A DNA stretch of 64,000 nucleotides from Sphingobacterium cavernae (GTDB lineage: Bacteria; Bacteroidota; Bacteroidia; Sphingobacteriales; Sphingobacteriaceae): assembly GCF_008520265.1 (NCBI RefSeq), contig NZ_VIQM01000016.1:1-64000 (forward strand), written 5' to 3'. Positions 1 through 8,555 of the stretch are shown piece by piece. A program made the translations under genes and the position numbers. The notes below the pieces were generated by a model that saw nothing but the letters and a program-made list of their open reading frames with translations, had not been told where the DNA came from and ran no database searches. The stretch's first letter is position 1; every line of letters starts with the position of its first letter.

Positions 1-1
1 G

Positions 2-325
2 TTACTTGTCGGTCAGTTAAAAGATGATATGCGTTCTTTTCTCTTAAACATTACTTCTAATTCAGATTTTCAAATTGAAGTGTTTGAATCTGATTTAGAC
101 CACATCCATTTTCTTATTCGTTATATCCCTCGTGTTTCAATTACTTCTATTGTTCGGAAGTTAAAACAAGAATCTACTTATTACATTTCGCGTTCACCAC
201 ACAGGTCATTCTTATTTAAACATTTTTGCAAAGAACATACTTTCTGGTCTGATGGTTATTTTGTTTGTTCAATAGGTGAAGCATCTCCTGATACTATTCA
301 TGAGTATATTCTCAATCAGGGTTAG
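2..325 (+). CDS. tnpA: IS200/IS605-family transposase TnpA (5' end outside window)
   Basis: This is the C-terminal 107 codons of a single-strand-specific Y1 HUH transposase. The reading frame is open to the first base of the window, so the start lies upstream; the first internal ATG is at 29. The HUH motif is seen as DHIHFLI, and the C-terminal helix carries the likely nucleophilic tyrosine in GYFVCSIGEAS. IS200 TnpA proteins are about 140-150 residues, so some 40 are missing. The family excises and inserts ssDNA using hairpins at the element ends, and a hairpin lies 10 bp after the stop. No tnpB partner is visible here. The family call is secure; whether the element is active cannot be judged. 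Confidence 0.9.
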   Translation, partial: LLVGQLKDDMRSFLLNITSNSDFQIEVFESDLDHIHFLIRYIPRVSITSIVRKLKQESTYYISRSPHRSFLFKHFCKEHTFWSDGYFVCSIGEASPDTIHEYILNQG

Positions 326-335
326 TCGCTTACAT

Positions 336-358
336 CCCACAGGCTAAACACCTGTGGG
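336..358 (+). mobile_element. Hairpin after tnpA, probable IS200 right-end structure
   Basis: A perfect 8-bp inverted repeat (CCCACAGG / CCTGTGGG) with a 7-nt loop begins 10 bp after the tnpA stop. IS200/IS605 elements carry a subterminal hairpin recognised by TnpA at this place. It has only a short T stretch after it, so it could also act as a weak terminator. Confidence 0.55.
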
Positions 359-359
359 T

Positions 360-773
360 TTTACGCTCCGTTTTATAAAACTGCATTATTTTTTCCCAAA
401 ATGATAGTGGAATAATTTCCAATTCCAATTTTTCAATTTGAGTTTTTTGAAAAGTCTTATCCATATATAGTACCGCAGTGATGACAGTACGTCTTTTTGT
501 ATTTTGCACTTCTGGATTGATACCAAATTTGGCGAACATATTGAACATTTCTCTATCTGTAGTATATACGAATTCGGTTAAGTAGCTTGTGTCGAATGTT
601 TATGAAGTTGATTCTCTTCCAGAATATTTCGTAGTAATACATGAAGATTGATTTTATAGGTGTCTTTACCTTTAATTTGCAATATTTTGCTATTACCCTT
701 TTCTCGATAAACAAATAATTTCCTTGTATAAGCAAAACGCCTAATAATAGCATTATTTACACGTACCGCTTAA
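360..773 (-). pseudogene. Frameshifted remnant of an unknown gene abutting the IS200 end
   Basis: On the minus strand two frames read as one protein. From about 773 the first frame is open (ending ...HKHSTQAT then stop, near 580), and a second frame takes over with SYLTEFVYTTDREMFNMFAK and continues to the IS200 end near 360. Both halves have protein-like composition (FAYTRKLFVYREKGNSK, then FGINPEVQNTKRR and IIPLSFWEKI). A single frameshift near 575-590 joins them. There is no start codon for the first half after the upstream stop, so the 5' end is also missing or mutated. The last residues run into the IS hairpin, suggesting the insertion cut the 3' end. I do not recognise the family; the length and style suit an accessory or mobile-element protein. 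Confidence 0.5.
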
Positions 774-1234
774 TTTAAAATTTTATTTACCTTACATTCC
801 GTATTTATAGTTTTAGGTATGAGTGAAGGTAATGTGTTTGGAACACATTGGGTATTTTTGTGATGCGATTGATTTCTCTGATGTTATAGACTATTAAAGT
901 CTTGATTGCCGTCAGCTTTATTAACTAAATTAGTCTCTATTTTTGTATCGCAAAATTCAACTTCGTCTATACTTTCTGTTATAATATATAGTATACAGAC
1001 ACAAAAAAAATGTAATATATGATTACTAAATTTTAATTACTATCAGGTATTTTTTACAACCCTATTTTATTGTATACTAGAATAAAACTGAACGTTCTAG
1101 AAAATAATTTTATGGTTTTTACAACAGTGTTCTAAAGAAAGAAATAAACCTATTATCACATAAAATCTTTAATTTGCAACCGATTGCAAACTATGCACTT
1201 TTTGTGTAATTTAGAGTAAACCAAAAACCTAAAA
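774..1234. other. AT-rich intergenic region upstream of the LacI-type gene
   Basis: About 460 bp without a convincing gene. It holds the operator candidate at 1173-1190 and presumably the promoter of the regulator. No other structure was recognised. Confidence 0.6.
1173..1190. promoter_or_regulatory. LacI-type operator candidate upstream of the regulator gene
   Basis: TTTGCAACCGATTGCAAA is an 18-bp near-perfect palindrome with the central CG typical of LacI-family operators. It ends 44 bp before the ATG of the LacI-type gene. Its 14-bp core TGCAACCGATTGCA recurs exactly at 7596-7609 upstream of the neighbouring susC, which points to autoregulation plus control of the SusCD pair. Confidence 0.75.
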
Positions 1235-2266
1235 ATGGAGAACAAGGAAATAACAATTTATGACATTGCAAAAGCACTCAGTATCTCTCCTTCCACAGTA
1301 AGTCGAGGTCTGAGTAATCATCCCGCAATCAATGGGAAAACAAAGAATAAAATATTAAAAGTAGCTCGTGATTTGGGTTACCAATCCAATAAATTTGCCA
1401 GTAGTCTAAGAAAGAAAAAAACCAATACTATAGGTGTTATTATTCCAAGGCTGGATAGTTTATTTATGTCTTCCGTCATCGCGGGCATAGAGAAAGTAGT
1501 CAATACAGCAGGTTACAACCTAATTATAAGTCAATCGCTGGAATCCGAAAAAAAAGAAAAAAGTAATGCGATGATAATGTTCAATAGTCGTGTGGACGGA
1601 TTAATCGTATCCCTTTCTAATGAGACAAAAGATTACAGTCATTTTGAAAAATTTATAAATAAAAATATTCCGCTAATCTTTTTTGATCGCATAGCCGAAG
1701 AATTACCCTCTACAAAAGTGATAATAGACAATCAAAAGTCTGGATATATTGCTACGAAACATCTTATAGACCAGGGCTGTAAGAAAATATTGCATATGAC
1801 TAGTAACATCCATAGAAATGTATACCGTGATCGCTTTGCAGGCTACAAACAAGCATTACAAGAACACGGAATCCCTTTTGAGGAAGATCTTTGCGTACTG
1901 AATGACTTGAGCGAAAATGCTATTGTAAATTGTATCAAATCGAAGTTTATTGATACTGGCGAACAGCGACCTGACGGAATTTTTCTTACAAGTGATTCAG
2001 CTGCTGCAATTGCACTCACCACACTTCGAAATAATGGTGTCAGAGTCCCTGAAGATGTAGCCATCATTGGTTTTAATAATGATATAATTTCCAAGGTAAC
2101 CGAACCAGCTATAAGCACGATAAATTATCCGGGAAATAATATGGGAGAAAGCGTAGCTCACATTTTATTGAATCATTTAAATGGAGTCGGAAATCTCAAT
2201 ATTACCAATACTGTCGTTTTAAATACTGAATTAGTCGTACGTAATTCAACGTTGCGGAAAAAATAA
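1235..2266 (+). CDS. LacI-family transcriptional regulator
   Basis: A 343-aa DNA-binding regulator of normal LacI-family length. Residues 6-27 form the helix-turn-helix (ITIYDIAKAL...STVSRGL), residues about 50-62 the hinge (FASSLRKKK), and from residue 64 (NTIGVIIPRL) onward the periplasmic-binding-protein-like effector domain, with DGIFLTSDSAAAIAL and VPEDVAIIGFNND as typical signatures. Such proteins in Bacteroidota sense a sugar or related ligand and control a neighbouring SusCD locus. Here the convergent SusC/SusD operon (2359-7385) is the obvious target, because the same operator-like palindrome precedes both transcription units. The ligand cannot be read from the sequence. Confidence 0.93.
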   Translation: MENKEITIYDIAKALSISPSTVSRGLSNHPAINGKTKNKILKVARDLGYQSNKFASSLRKKKTNTIGVIIPRLDSLFMSSVIAGIEKVVNTAGYNLIISQSLESEKKEKSNAMIMFNSRVDGLIVSLSNETKDYSHFEKFINKNIPLIFFDRIAEELPSTKVIIDNQKSGYIATKHLIDQGCKKILHMTSNIHRNVYRDRFAGYKQALQEHGIPFEEDLCVLNDLSENAIVNCIKSKFIDTGEQRPDGIFLTSDSAAAIALTTLRNNGVRVPEDVAIIGFNNDIISKVTEPAISTINYPGNNMGESVAHILLNHLNGVGNLNITNTVVLNTELVVRNSTLRKK

Positions 2267-2294
2267 CTTTTTGTTCGGATAATAAACGAAGATT

Positions 2295-2342
2295 AATAAA
2301 ACAGAAACGGACATCATATTTGATGTCCGTTTCTGTTTTATT
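2295..2342. terminator. Bidirectional terminator between lacI-type gene and susD
   Basis: A perfect 22-bp stem with a 4-nt loop (TATT), core ACGGACATCA / TGATGTCCGT, flanked by A-rich and T-rich arms (AATAAAACAG / CTGTTTTATT). It lies between two convergent genes and can terminate both. Confidence 0.88.
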
Positions 2343-2358
2343 AGAATTACGTTGAACT

Positions 2359-4308
2359 CTAATAACCAGGATTCTGATATGCTTTTTTCTCTTCAGGAGT
2401 CATTAGCATAGATTCAATTTGACCTTGCGGTATTGGGCGTAAGTAATGATGAGGTGCAATAGTTCTATTTACGGTTACAGCTTGATGATCGCCTTTGTTT
2501 GTTCCTGCAATTCTGTAAGAAGAAGCGAGATCATTCCATTTCTGTGTACGTACCAAATCATACCAGCGGTATCCTTCACCGAAGTATTCACGTGAGCGTT
2601 CTGCCAATATATAATCAATAGTTATAGTAGCAGGAGTCAAATTAGTCAATACAGCGCTGTTGTCAGCAACTTTTGCGACATTACCATTATTATCCCAACT
2701 CCATTTTCCAGCACGTGCGCGAATCACATTGACCAGGTCTCTAGCCGATTTACCTGATTGAATATTAGCACCTTTTACTGCAGCTTCTGCCGCAACAAAA
2801 TATAATTCTGAGAATTTTGCAATATTGAAAGGTCGAGTACTCGCTGCGTTTGGCTGCCCTAACCCATTGCCATTATCCGTACGATAAGGCCCCAATTTCC
2901 ATAATCCTGGATATACAATTCGACTGATGCCTTGCGGACCAACAACATAATCTGCTCTTCCAGGTAATGTTCCTGCGCCAATATTGCTAGAGCCAGTTCC
3001 GGAAGGATAATTAATCGCAGTAGCAGGCTCATCGTTTAAGAATGTCAAAATAGGTTGACCTGGTGCTACCGGTAAATTATTGGCATTATACAAAACAGGG
3101 TTTGACACACCTCCTTTTGGCCAGTTACCTCTATATACAGTAACAAAAGTTCCATCATAGCGCGAGTCATTTGCTTTATCTGCAAAAGTATTAACAATTG
3201 CGCCAATGGTTGGTGCCATACGTGTCCAAGGTCGTCCCAGGTGCTGAGCAGCTTCTCGTTGTACCGAACTCACAGGTCCAGATCCATCTGAATTAGTTCC
3301 GCTTCGTATATCCGTATAATTCCAAGTCATCATCCAGCCTGCAAAATTCTCTGGAGCTCCGCCGTTAGAATAAGTTAAGCTACTACCATTATAGAATTCA
3401 CTAGTTTCCGTATGATCGGCATACAAAAGAATCTCATTGTTGCGATCATTAGTCCCACGATTTACATCATAATATGTTGGCTGCAAACCAAAAGGTCCAG
3501 GGTTATTAATTGCTTCGACAGCGATATCATATGCCTTTTGGTAGTACCATTGTGCATTATGTCCATCGGGATCAACTCTATCCGTTTGCGGATATGTAGG
3601 AATATTATTCGGATTTTCGAGCCACCATGCATAGGTTAGATACGCCTTAGCTAGGTATAATCGCGCGAGTGTCTTTGTAGCTCCTCCTGTGACACGGGCT
3701 GTTGCAGGAAGTTCCTCAATAGCAATAAGAAGATCAGGAAAAATTCCTTGGGTATACACTTCAGAAACCGTATTACGAACAGATGTGCGTACCGGACTTG
3801 TATTGAATTTTAAAACTCCTGCTCCTAAATCCAAAGGCACACCACCAAAAGTTTGTACCAATTTAAAATAATCAAAAGCTCTAAAAAATCTTGCTTCTGC
3901 AATTAGCGCATTCGAAACCCCAACATCAGCAGCATTTTCAATAATACCACTTGCTGTATTGATATTTGAAAATGCGGCTCCCCATAACACGTCAGCTCTA
4001 CTGCTGGCAGGTGTGATGTCGCCTACTCCAGACAAATCCATGTCTTTGAAATTACCATCGGCACTTTGTGCCCATGTTACTTCATCAGTACCTGTTAGCG
4101 TGGTATTATAAAAATATGCTTGACCGTATATATATCTTAGGTGGGCATACATGGATGTCAAACCACCATATACTCCTTTTTCAGTCTTAAAAAAACCAGG
4201 TTCATAAATGCTTCGAGGTTGCTCATCCAAAATCTTCGAACATCCTGATGAACACAGCAAAACAGCTGCTGCTAATATTGTTTTTGTACGTATATATTTC
4301 ATGTCCAA
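2359..4308 (-). CDS. SusD/RagB-family nutrient-binding outer-membrane lipoprotein
   Basis: A 649-aa surface lipoprotein that caps its SusC partner and binds the nutrient. The N terminus MDMKYIRTKTILAAAVLL leads to a lipobox with acylated Cys23, followed by the typical SusD opening KILDEQPRS. The C-terminal SusD signature is clear: ILAERSREYFGEGYRWYDL around residue 565, then HHYLRPIPQGQIE near the end. It is the second gene of a two-gene operon, 5 bp after susC, and its 3' end faces the terminator shared with the LacI-type gene. No enzyme is encoded in this operon, so the substrate is unknown. Confidence 0.94.
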   Translation of the reverse strand: MDMKYIRTKTILAAAVLLCSSGCSKILDEQPRSIYEPGFFKTEKGVYGGLTSMYAHLRYIYGQAYFYNTTLTGTDEVTWAQSADGNFKDMDLSGVGDITPASSRADVLWGAAFSNINTASGIIENAADVGVSNALIAEARFFRAFDYFKLVQTFGGVPLDLGAGVLKFNTSPVRTSVRNTVSEVYTQGIFPDLLIAIEELPATARVTGGATKTLARLYLAKAYLTYAWWLENPNNIPTYPQTDRVDPDGHNAQWYYQKAYDIAVEAINNPGPFGLQPTYYDVNRGTNDRNNEILLYADHTETSEFYNGSSLTYSNGGAPENFAGWMMTWNYTDIRSGTNSDGSGPVSSVQREAAQHLGRPWTRMAPTIGAIVNTFADKANDSRYDGTFVTVYRGNWPKGGVSNPVLYNANNLPVAPGQPILTFLNDEPATAINYPSGTGSSNIGAGTLPGRADYVVGPQGISRIVYPGLWKLGPYRTDNGNGLGQPNAASTRPFNIAKFSELYFVAAEAAVKGANIQSGKSARDLVNVIRARAGKWSWDNNGNVAKVADNSAVLTNLTPATITIDYILAERSREYFGEGYRWYDLVRTQKWNDLASSYRIAGTNKGDHQAVTVNRTIAPHHYLRPIPQGQIESMLMTPEEKKAYQNPGY

Positions 4309-4313
4309 AATCT

Positions 4314-7300
4314 TTAAAATGTTAAGTTGATACCCATCAAATAGGTTTTCGTAGCTGGTGCATTGGTACCGATCGTCAATAATCTTCTCAAATTCTGTGA
4401 ATATGCGACTGCAGCGTTTTCATTACCAAAAGAATTTGTTTCTGGATCCATACCTGATACATCCTTATAAGGTGAGAAGAGTACAAATGGATTCTGTGCG
4501 GTAACATATAATCTTAGTTTTGAGACACCTAAATCTTGAATCCAACGGTTGTTATCAAAATTATAAGCTAGCGATATCGTTCGTATTTTAAGATATGAGG
4601 CGTCAAAATACCCCAATGTACTACCGTATTTCGGATTATCACCACTAGCAATTCCCCCAGGTTTTGGAAATGCAGCACCTGTGTTTTCAGGAGTCCAATA
4701 ATCAACCTTTACATTGTTACGACGACCACTCATCATATTTAAATAGCCGGATGAAGAATAAAGTGTACTGATTAATGTACCGCCATTTTTGAAAGCCGCT
4801 ACAGTAGACAAATCAAAACCTTTGTAGGAAACTCGGGTATTGAAACCACCTTGGAATTTCGGCTCAATACTCATGATTTGTCTATCATCAGGTCCGATAG
4901 CACGTACTGGAGTTCCATCGGCATTATAGTCTCCCGTATATTTCACTTTAATCATACCAACATTACCTCCTGGTTCTAAAACACTTAAATGTGGATCCCC
5001 TTCTTGCCATAATCCTATTTTTTCATAATCATAAATTACATCAATAGGGTGTCCTACAAACCACCAGTTGTTTTCATCTCTCTCAGCACCAGAAGCTAGA
5101 CCTACCAATTTATTTCTATTTGCATAAAGGTTCAGTCCTGCCTCCCAAGTCCAACCATTTTTGTTATCCACTATTACTCCATTTAGAGACAGCTCAATAC
5201 CTTTGTTTTGGGTCTGACCAACATTTGCTGTATAGCTTCCTACCCCTGATGTCGCAGGTAATCCAACACCAAGTAATAAGTCTTTCGTGTTAGTCTTATA
5301 ATATTCAATCGTTCCTGATAAACGGTTGTTCAATATTCCATAATCAAGACCGTAGTTAAATGTCTCTGAATATTCCCAACCTAACGATGGATTTGGTAAT
5401 TCAGTCACATAATAGCCTGTAGAATATTCATCACCAAAATTATACGGGCGCGTACTCAAGCGTCCAAGTGTAGCGTAAGGTGCAACAGATTGGTTAGATG
5501 TTTGACCATAACCTAGTCTAAGTTTTAATGAGTTTACTACTGAAGCATCTTTCATAAAAGATTCGTTAGCGATATTCCAACCAACTGAGACAGCTGGATA
5601 GGTATGCCATTGGTGTCCTTTTGCTAATCGAGATGATCCGTCCGATCGAAGTGTTGCGGAAACCATATAACGGTTGTCATATGCATACATTACCCTACCC
5701 ATCACAGACATCAATCCGCTTACACGGTAATTTTGTTCATTAGGATTTACAGTGATTTCTCCCGCTGCCTGACCCAAGTTATAGAACTGAAATGCATCCG
5801 CAGGAATATCTCGCACATTAACGCGTGAATCGTTATATCTGTTTTCTGATGCAGAATATAAGGCTACTACGTTGAAATTATGTTTTTGGTTAAACGTACG
5901 ATCATACGTCAAAATGTTTTCTATCGCCCAGTCCGTAGTCATTGCATTGCCTATAGAAGCGGTAGATTCCGTTTCAGGATTGGTACTATTAATTCCACTT
6001 CCTGTGTAGCTACCACTATTGCTTTGACGATAATTCAAACCAAGGTTAGCTCTATATTTTAGCCCTTCAATTCCTGGAACACTAAATTCTCCGTACAATG
6101 TGTTGTATGTACCATAGGCTCTATTTTGACTTAACCATTGCTCTTTCAAATTGTTTACCACATCTTTTGAATAAGACCAAGGTTCATCCAAAGGCATTCG
6201 AATTGTTCTTTTCCAACTGCCGTCTTCATTATAGGGGTTTGCTATTGGAGACATGCTCAGAATACCGTAAATACCTACATTGGATCCTTGATTAAGACTA
6301 AAATTACTATTCGTCGTAAAACCTACACGGATGTGACTACCGATATTTTGATCCAAACTTCCGCGGATAGAATAACGTTTGTAGCCTTGCGTAGGTATTA
6401 CGCCCAAGTCATTTAAATAGCCAGCATTGAAAGCGTACATGCCACTCTGAGTTCCACCAGTGACACCTACGTCGTGGCTATTCATTAATCCAGTGGTATA
6501 CAATAAATCTTGCCAATCGGTATCCGTATCATCCGATTCGTCCAATGAATTACTGTATTGTCCAGCTGCTTTACGCAAAGCAGCGAATTCAGGACCATTC
6601 ATCATCGGGTAGCGAGCAAACAGCTCTCTTATACCCGCAAAACCATTATAGTTGAACTTTGCATTCTGTCCCATACTACCTTTGTCCGTAGTAACTAATA
6701 TTACTCCATTTGCACCTCTTGAACCGTATATAGCTGTAGCAGAGGCATCTTTAAGTATGTCTATACTTTTTATATCATTGGGATTAATGTCTGCAATAGA
6801 ACCTGGGAAAGGTATACCATCCAACACGATTAATGGATCGTTACTTGCTGATAGCGAACGAGAGCCTCTTATTCTTACTTGCATTACTGCTCCGGGCTGT
6901 GAAGAGGTCTGCGTCATTTCTACCCCAGGTAGACGTCCTTGAAGCGCTTGCGAAATATTAGCAGAAGGAACTTCTCTTAACGCATCTCCCCGAATGGAAG
7001 ATACAGAACCTGTGACTGCTTCGGCACGTTGTGTTCCGTATCCAACTACAACAACATCCTCTAGGCTCGTAGTTTGTGACGCTAAGGTCACTACAATTTC
7101 TGTCTGATTATCAACAGTAAAATCTTGGCTTATGTAGCCGACATAAGAAATATTTAATATTGTTCTGCCAGAAGGAATAGTAAGTGTGAACGTACCATCA
7201 GAAGCACTTGATGTACTGGTCGTAGTGCCTTTTACCTGAATGCTGGCATTGGCTAGTGCTGTTCCTTCCTCGCTAACTACTTTTCCTCGAAGCGAGCGCT

Positions 7301-7385
7301 GTGCGAGGGCAAGATTAGGGATTAACAACACCAAAGCTATGACGAAAATCAGCCTTGATAGATTGTGGGTTTGTTTTTTTTTCAT
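4314..7385 (-). CDS. SusC/RagA-family TonB-linked outer-membrane transporter
   Basis: A 1023-aa TonB-dependent channel. Residues 1-29 are a signal peptide (ending NLALAQ). Residues 30-103 form a carboxypeptidase-regulatory-like beta domain (LRGKVVSEEGTALANASIQV). The TonB-box/SusC signature follows at 110-119 (DVVVVGYGTQ), then the plug (LQGRLPGVEM, DGIPF, DILKDASATAIYGSRGANGV) and a 22-strand barrel ending TYLMGINLTF with a terminal Phe. It energises import of the ligand captured by the SusD encoded just downstream. Two LacI-type operator-like sites lie 190-300 bp upstream, which suggests control by the regulator at 1235. The substrate is not predictable. Confidence 0.95.
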   Translation of the reverse strand: MKKKQTHNLSRLIFVIALVLLIPNLALAQRSLRGKVVSEEGTALANASIQVKGTTTSTSSASDGTFTLTIPSGRTILNISYVGYISQDFTVDNQTEIVVTLASQTTSLEDVVVVGYGTQRAEAVTGSVSSIRGDALREVPSANISQALQGRLPGVEMTQTSSQPGAVMQVRIRGSRSLSASNDPLIVLDGIPFPGSIADINPNDIKSIDILKDASATAIYGSRGANGVILVTTDKGSMGQNAKFNYNGFAGIRELFARYPMMNGPEFAALRKAAGQYSNSLDESDDTDTDWQDLLYTTGLMNSHDVGVTGGTQSGMYAFNAGYLNDLGVIPTQGYKRYSIRGSLDQNIGSHIRVGFTTNSNFSLNQGSNVGIYGILSMSPIANPYNEDGSWKRTIRMPLDEPWSYSKDVVNNLKEQWLSQNRAYGTYNTLYGEFSVPGIEGLKYRANLGLNYRQSNSGSYTGSGINSTNPETESTASIGNAMTTDWAIENILTYDRTFNQKHNFNVVALYSASENRYNDSRVNVRDIPADAFQFYNLGQAAGEITVNPNEQNYRVSGLMSVMGRVMYAYDNRYMVSATLRSDGSSRLAKGHQWHTYPAVSVGWNIANESFMKDASVVNSLKLRLGYGQTSNQSVAPYATLGRLSTRPYNFGDEYSTGYYVTELPNPSLGWEYSETFNYGLDYGILNNRLSGTIEYYKTNTKDLLLGVGLPATSGVGSYTANVGQTQNKGIELSLNGVIVDNKNGWTWEAGLNLYANRNKLVGLASGAERDENNWWFVGHPIDVIYDYEKIGLWQEGDPHLSVLEPGGNVGMIKVKYTGDYNADGTPVRAIGPDDRQIMSIEPKFQGGFNTRVSYKGFDLSTVAAFKNGGTLISTLYSSSGYLNMMSGRRNNVKVDYWTPENTGAAFPKPGGIASGDNPKYGSTLGYFDASYLKIRTISLAYNFDNNRWIQDLGVSKLRLYVTAQNPFVLFSPYKDVSGMDPETNSFGNENAAVAYSQNLRRLLTIGTNAPATKTYLMGINLTF

Positions 7386-7595
7386 AAGGTAGTGTTTAAA
7401 ATTTCATTAGCACCTACATTGCCCAATCAATATAATATGCTCACGAGTGAGATAGTCCCAATTGCTTAAAGTAGATGACTAAGGTTATAAAGTTTATAAT
7501 CTTATTAATTGAATATTTTAACTGGTTATCCGCTAATAACAATCAATTGCTCTTTGACATTAAATTCAAAGGAATATTATATAGTAATACAACAT

Positions 7596-7609
7596 TGCAA
7601 CCGATTGCA
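7596..7609. promoter_or_regulatory. LacI-type operator candidate upstream of susC
   Basis: TGCAACCGATTGCA is identical to the core of the palindrome upstream of the LacI-type gene. It lies about 210 bp before the susC ATG (minus strand) and directly upstream of a weak -7-like box, a position compatible with control of initiation. Confidence 0.75.
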
Positions 7610-7671
7610 TTATTAAGATAAAAGTAATTTATATTCTCTATTGACCTAGCAGATTTAACAAAATAATTACG

Positions 7672-7683
7672 TAAACGATTGCA
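7672..7683. promoter_or_regulatory. Second, degenerate LacI-type operator candidate
   Basis: TAAACGATTGCA shares the ACGATTGCA half and central CG with the operator at 7596-7609, 76 bp away. Paired sites at such spacing are common for LacI-family tetramers or cooperating dimers. One half is degenerate, so confidence is modest. Confidence 0.4.
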
Positions 7684-7833
7684 TAGTATGCTAGGAGATT
7701 AAATTATGGAGATTACTAGCGAGGAATTGTTGTGAAAAGATATAATGGGAGAAAGGTTCATTTGCTAATGTAGATTATATAGCGATTGAACCTTAGAAAA
7801 TCTTTTGGTATTTACGAAATCTGATTTAGTAAG

Positions 7834-8190
7834 TTAGAGAAAAAATTCTCTCAAAGAATCAGAAAGAGTAGCAGTTGGTCTCCCCAATAGCTTTTCCATT
7901 GTCTCATCCACAATTTCATACAGACCATTTCTGACATCTTTAATCGTACCGCTGTGTAGATATATTGCAAAATCTGTAAATCCTCGCTCTTTTAATTGCT
8001 GATGGTAAATGTCTGTTGAGATATCATTATAATCCACCTGCTTACACCTAATATCTTTTAAAGATTTAGAAATATCAGAAAAGGAAGAGGCATGACTTCC
8101 TGTAATATTTTAAATTACATTTTCATGATTTGGTTGTAGTAGTAAATTTGCAGTAGCCTCTCCCATTTCTCGACGTAATACAAACGAGTT
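7834..8190 (-). pseudogene. Remnant of NmrA-like NAD(P)-dependent oxidoreductase (quinone oxidoreductase type)
   Basis: The 3' part of an NmrA/QOR2-like short-chain reductase. The intact 67-codon tail (from VDYNDIST to LLGRPTATLSDSLREFF) is the usual C terminus of the family. Reading upstream in the same frame gives NITGSHASSFSDISKSLKDI and, before it, EMGEATANLLLQPNHENVI. These pieces are separated only by an in-frame TAA (8112-8114) where the family normally has tyrosine (I-Y-N-I-T-G). The frame dissolves near 8190 into an interspersed repeat, so roughly the N-terminal half, including the nucleotide-binding fold, is gone. A dead gene by nonsense mutation and 5' loss. Confidence 0.8.
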
Positions 8191-8192
8191 GT

Positions 8193-8458
8193 AAAAGCTT
8201 GCGGCTTTAGCGAGACTAAAAATAGTTAATAGATATTTCACTTCGTTCAATATTACAATGATTAAATAAGGTTCTGCTAAGGCGATATTTAGGATTTGTA
8301 AGGATTGTACTGGTATTTAAAACTTTTAATGTCATTCCGACCAAAGGAGGAATCTCTCAATTAAATTTTTTAGTAGCACATGCCAGAAGAAACGGCCTAG
8401 GTTGGTTTGGCGTGAAGAAATCAACGAAATTAAAAAGCTTGCGAGTTGAGCGAGACTA
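8193..8458. repeat. Interspersed degenerate repeats
   Basis: Two related 26-bp copies occur at 8193-8218 and 8433-8458 (AAAAGCTTGCG...GAGCGAGACTA type). Between them lie TTTCACTTCGTTCAATATTA (about 8237-8256), which resembles a sequence at 16015-16034, and GTCATTCCGACCAAAGGAGG (8331-8350), the start of a widespread Bacteroidota intergenic repeat type. The repeats abut the broken oxidoreductase gene. No ORF is present. Confidence 0.55.
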
Positions 8459-8494
8459 CAGAATATCGAAGGCTTTAGCAGAGCTAATTGTAAT

Positions 8495-8524
8495 AAAAAA
8501 GGCTATAGATATTTCACTATAGCC
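8495..8524 (-). terminator. Rho-independent terminator of the phosphodiesterase SusCD operon
   Basis: On the minus strand GGCTATAG, an 8-nt loop, and CTATAGCC are followed by TTTTTTA. It lies about 30 bp after the stop of the last gene of the operon (8556). Confidence 0.85.
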
Positions 8525-8555
8525 CTTAAGGTTACTTTAGGTTTAAACAATAGAT

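Larger units (their letters stand above)
7386..7833. other. Intergenic promoter region of the LacI-linked susC operon
   Basis: About 450 bp with no gene. It holds two operator-like sequences (7596-7609, 7672-7683) and, on the minus strand at 7567-7574, TTCCTTTG, one mismatch from the Bacteroidota -7 element TANNTTTG. A good -33 TTTG at proper spacing was not found. Confidence 0.5.

Noticed and set aside
336..358. CRISPR-like or ncRNA signal after tnpA
   Set aside because: It is a single hairpin with no repeats; an IS200 end structure explains it. No CRISPR array was seen in the window.
553..753. Minus-strand ORF of 66 codons as an independent gene
   Set aside because: It overlaps, in another frame, the better protein-like sequence of the frameshifted remnant (FAYTRKLFVYREKG...) and has no sensible composition of its own.
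6652..6942. Long plus-strand ORFs opposite the susC, ATPase and methylase genes
   Set aside because: They are antisense shadows of strongly coding minus-strand genes, with no motif of their own.
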